Shown: in pieces, positions 5,569 through 6,977 of the stretch
How the letters are laid out: every line of letters begins with the position of its first letter
How positions within the stretch are numbered: position 1 is the first letter of the stretch
Assembly (NCBI GenBank): GCA_002780805.1
Contig: PEUD01000071.1
Location: forward strand, 1-6,977
Length of the DNA: 6,977 nt
Direction: 5' to 3'
DNA from: Candidatus Omnitrophica bacterium CG02_land_8_20_14_3_00__42_8
Lineage (GTDB): Bacteria > Omnitrophota > Gorgyraeia > Gorgyraeales > Gorgyraeaceae
Program-made: the position numbers and the translations under genes
The notes under the pieces: generated by a model
The model's database searches: none
What the model was told of the DNA's origin: nothing
What the model saw: only the letters and a program-made list of their open reading frames with translations

Positions 5569-6634
5569 AAGACAGAAGAAGCTTATAGGAAGCATTAGAG
5601 CGGAATCCGCAGATGCTTTTCTGGTCAGAAAAAAGGAGAACATAGCGTATCTTACCGGCGCCAGGGGCGAAGATGCTGTTCTTTTCGTCTCGGCCGGGAA
5701 AAATGTCTTGATAACGGATTCAAGATATGAAGAGGAGTATAAAAAAAATGCGCGGAAGTGTTCTGTCAAAATCGCCGGGAACAAGGATCTGCGGGAAATT
5801 ATATCGGAAACCTGCGCTGAAACCGGTTCGAAACTCATAGGATTTGAGGCTGATAATTTTACCTACCAGGCATACTTAAACTTAAAAAAGCGCCTTGGCA
5901 ATAGAAAATTAATTCCCTTGATGCAGGTTGTGGAGGGCCTGAGAATATTAAAAGATAATACGGAGATCCGGTATATAAGGCAGGCTTGCGAATACGGGGC
6001 AAAGCTGATGAATTATGCGATTAAGATTACAAAGCCAGGTATCAGCGAAAATACCATAAAGCGCATGATAGAAGCGCATGCCTTAAAGAATAATATCGAT
6101 CTTGCGGGTTTTGATATAATAGTAGCTTCAGGCGCCAACGCCTCAATGCCGCATGCGGCTGCGTCAGATAAGGTTATAAAAAGACAAGAGATGGTTACGA
6201 TAGACTTGGGGGCTATGTATTTTAGCTATAATTCCGACTTGACAAGGACGGTTTTCTTGGGTAAAATTAGTCACAAATATTTGCATGCATATAACATAGT
6301 CCTGTCTAGCCAGACCATAGCCATTGAAAATTTAAAACCGGGAGTTTATGCAAAAGATATAGACGCTGTTTCCCGCCGGTATATATCGGATAGAGGGATG
6401 GGAAGCTTTTTTATTCACAGCCTGGGCCACGGCATAGGCCGGGAAACCCACGAATCCCCGGCTATTTCCCAGAACAGCAAAATAAAGTTGGAAGAGGGCA
6501 TGGTTGTTACCATTGAGCCCGGGATTTATATTCCGGGCTGGGGCGGGATAAGGATAGAAGATACGGTGCTTATTACAGAAAACGGCTGTGAGGTGTTGAC
6601 AAAAGGAGCGGCGAGGAGTGAAATATGCAGGTAG
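5555..6634 (+). CDS. pepP: M24 family Xaa-Pro aminopeptidase (PepP/PepQ-like)
   Basis: This 359-residue cytoplasmic metallopeptidase removes an N-terminal residue ahead of proline, or splits Xaa-Pro dipeptides. Residues 1 to about 125 form the creatinase-like N-domain (RKKENIAYLTGARGEDA, ITDSRYEEE). The rest is the pita-bread catalytic domain. All five metal ligands are visible: D217 (TIDLGA), D228 (NSDLTRT), H292 (HSLGHGIG), E321 (TIEPGIY) and E335 (IRIEDT). H200 (MPHA) probably contributes to catalysis. I chose the ATG at 5555, which gives the usual start MSYAERQKKLIGSIR. An in-frame ATG at 5498 would add 19 residues that only translate aroQ out of frame. The ribosome binding site is weak, so coupling to aroQ is likely. 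Aminopeptidase P or prolidase specificity cannot be decided by eye. Confidence 0.92.
   Translation: MSYAERQKKLIGSIRAESADAFLVRKKENIAYLTGARGEDAVLFVSAGKNVLITDSRYEEEYKKNARKCSVKIAGNKDLREIISETCAETGSKLIGFEADNFTYQAYLNLKKRLGNRKLIPLMQVVEGLRILKDNTEIRYIRQACEYGAKLMNYAIKITKPGISENTIKRMIEAHALKNNIDLAGFDIIVASGANASMPHAAASDKVIKRQEMVTIDLGAMYFSYNSDLTRTVFLGKISHKYLHAYNIVLSSQTIAIENLKPGVYAKDIDAVSRRYISDRGMGSFFIHSLGHGIGRETHESPAISQNSKIKLEEGMVVTIEPGIYIPGWGGIRIEDTVLITENGCEVLTKGAARSEICR
6614..6618 (+). promoter_or_regulatory. Ribosome binding site of efp
   Basis: AGGAG lies 6 nt before the ATG at 6625, inside the 3' end of the pepP gene. It confirms the efp start although the two genes overlap by 10 nt. Confidence 0.75.
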
Positions 6635-6977
6635 GGATTAACAACATAAAGAATGGGCTGAGCATAGAGCTGGAAGGGGTTGTTTATTACGTGGTGAGTT
6701 ATGAAAATGTAAAGCCGGGCAAAGGCAGCGCATTTGTCCGCACAAAATTAAGAAATATAAAGACAGGCGCGATACTGGAGCGCACTTTCAGAAACGAGAA
6801 GATAGAAACAGCTGAGATAGACAAAAGGACATATCAATATATGTATACGTCCGGAGACATGTATGAATTCATGGACCACGATACATATGATCATATATCT
6901 CTTCATCGCAATCAGGTAGGAGAAGTAATAAATTATCTTAAAGAAAACATGGAAGCGACAGCCCTTATCTATAAAGA
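6625..6977 (+). CDS. efp: Translation elongation factor P, 3' end beyond the window
   Basis: The first 117 residues are present; a normal EF-P is about 185-190, so the C-terminal OB domain lies outside the window. EF-P binds ribosomes stalled on consecutive prolines and promotes peptide bond formation. The KOW-like N-domain (about 1-62) contains the tip loop KPGKGSAFVRTKLRN with Lys33, the residue that is modified in many bacteria. The first OB domain follows, with YMYTSGDMYEFMDHDTYD. The tip reads PGKGSA, not the PGKGP form that works unmodified in actinobacteria, so a modification is possible but its type cannot be told. No epmA or epmB gene is visible. The gene overlaps pepP by 10 nt and has a good Shine-Dalgarno site. 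Confidence 0.95.
   Translation, partial: MQVGINNIKNGLSIELEGVVYYVVSYENVKPGKGSAFVRTKLRNIKTGAILERTFRNEKIETAEIDKRTYQYMYTSGDMYEFMDHDTYDHISLHRNQVGEVINYLKENMEATALIYK

Noticed and set aside
446..5838. Numerous minus-strand ORFs of 60-92 residues
   Set aside because: All lie wholly or mostly opposite well-supported + strand genes, show no motifs and look like shadow frames.
6516..6539. Inverted repeat AGCCCGG / CCGGGCT within the M24 gene
   Set aside because: It encodes the conserved TIEPGIYIPGW metal-site segment, where Pro-Gly codons repeat naturally. No separate role is needed.

Overview
The window is a single-direction (all + strand) run of eight genes that looks like ordinary bacterial chromosome: rpsU, a signal-peptide-bearing M16 protease, a MEMO-family protein, a UPF0104 membrane protein, a Trm112-like zinc-ribbon protein, aroQ, a PepP-like M24 aminopeptidase, and the first part of efp, which runs off the right edge. 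Base composition is moderately AT-rich. An exported M16 protease, the gene order and several small palindromic repeats between genes fit an uncultured Gram-negative lineage. My best guess is Candidatus Omnitrophica or a neighbouring phylum, but this is inferred from gene content and recalled repeat style. No marker in the window proves it.

Positions 1-226 hold no gene that I recognise. They contain a strong sigma70-type promoter (TTGACA, 17 nt, TAGAAT at 91-119) and a leader of about 100 nt that folds into two hairpins, the second ending directly against the rpsU Shine-Dalgarno sequence. rpsU (227-403) is too short for a routine ORF scan but is clear. A perfect 28-bp palindrome (419-446) separates it from the M16 protease (459-3044). 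A 29-nt GC-rich palindrome (3047-3075) separates the protease from the MEMO gene (3079-3888). The MEMO, UPF0104 and Trm112-like genes then overlap one another by a few bases. A 94-nt inverted repeat built from decamer units (5004-5097) lies before aroQ. aroQ, pepP and efp again overlap at their ends.

No rho-independent terminator with a T-run is visible anywhere, so one long transcript from the rpsU promoter is plausible. The aroQ-pepP-efp block is a familiar bacterial linkage. S21 and EF-P serve translation, AroQ serves the shikimate pathway, and PepP trims N-terminal Xaa-Pro. The M16 protease acts outside the cytoplasm. The MEMO, UPF0104 and Trm112-like proteins are of uncertain function.

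I do not see an obvious new defence or mobile system. The most unusual feature is the non-coding structure. Every real gap between genes, and the rpsU leader, carries a palindrome or hairpin. Two of these palindromes end exactly 3 nt before an ATG and leave no Shine-Dalgarno site, whereas rpsU, the Trm112-like gene, aroQ and efp have good ones.
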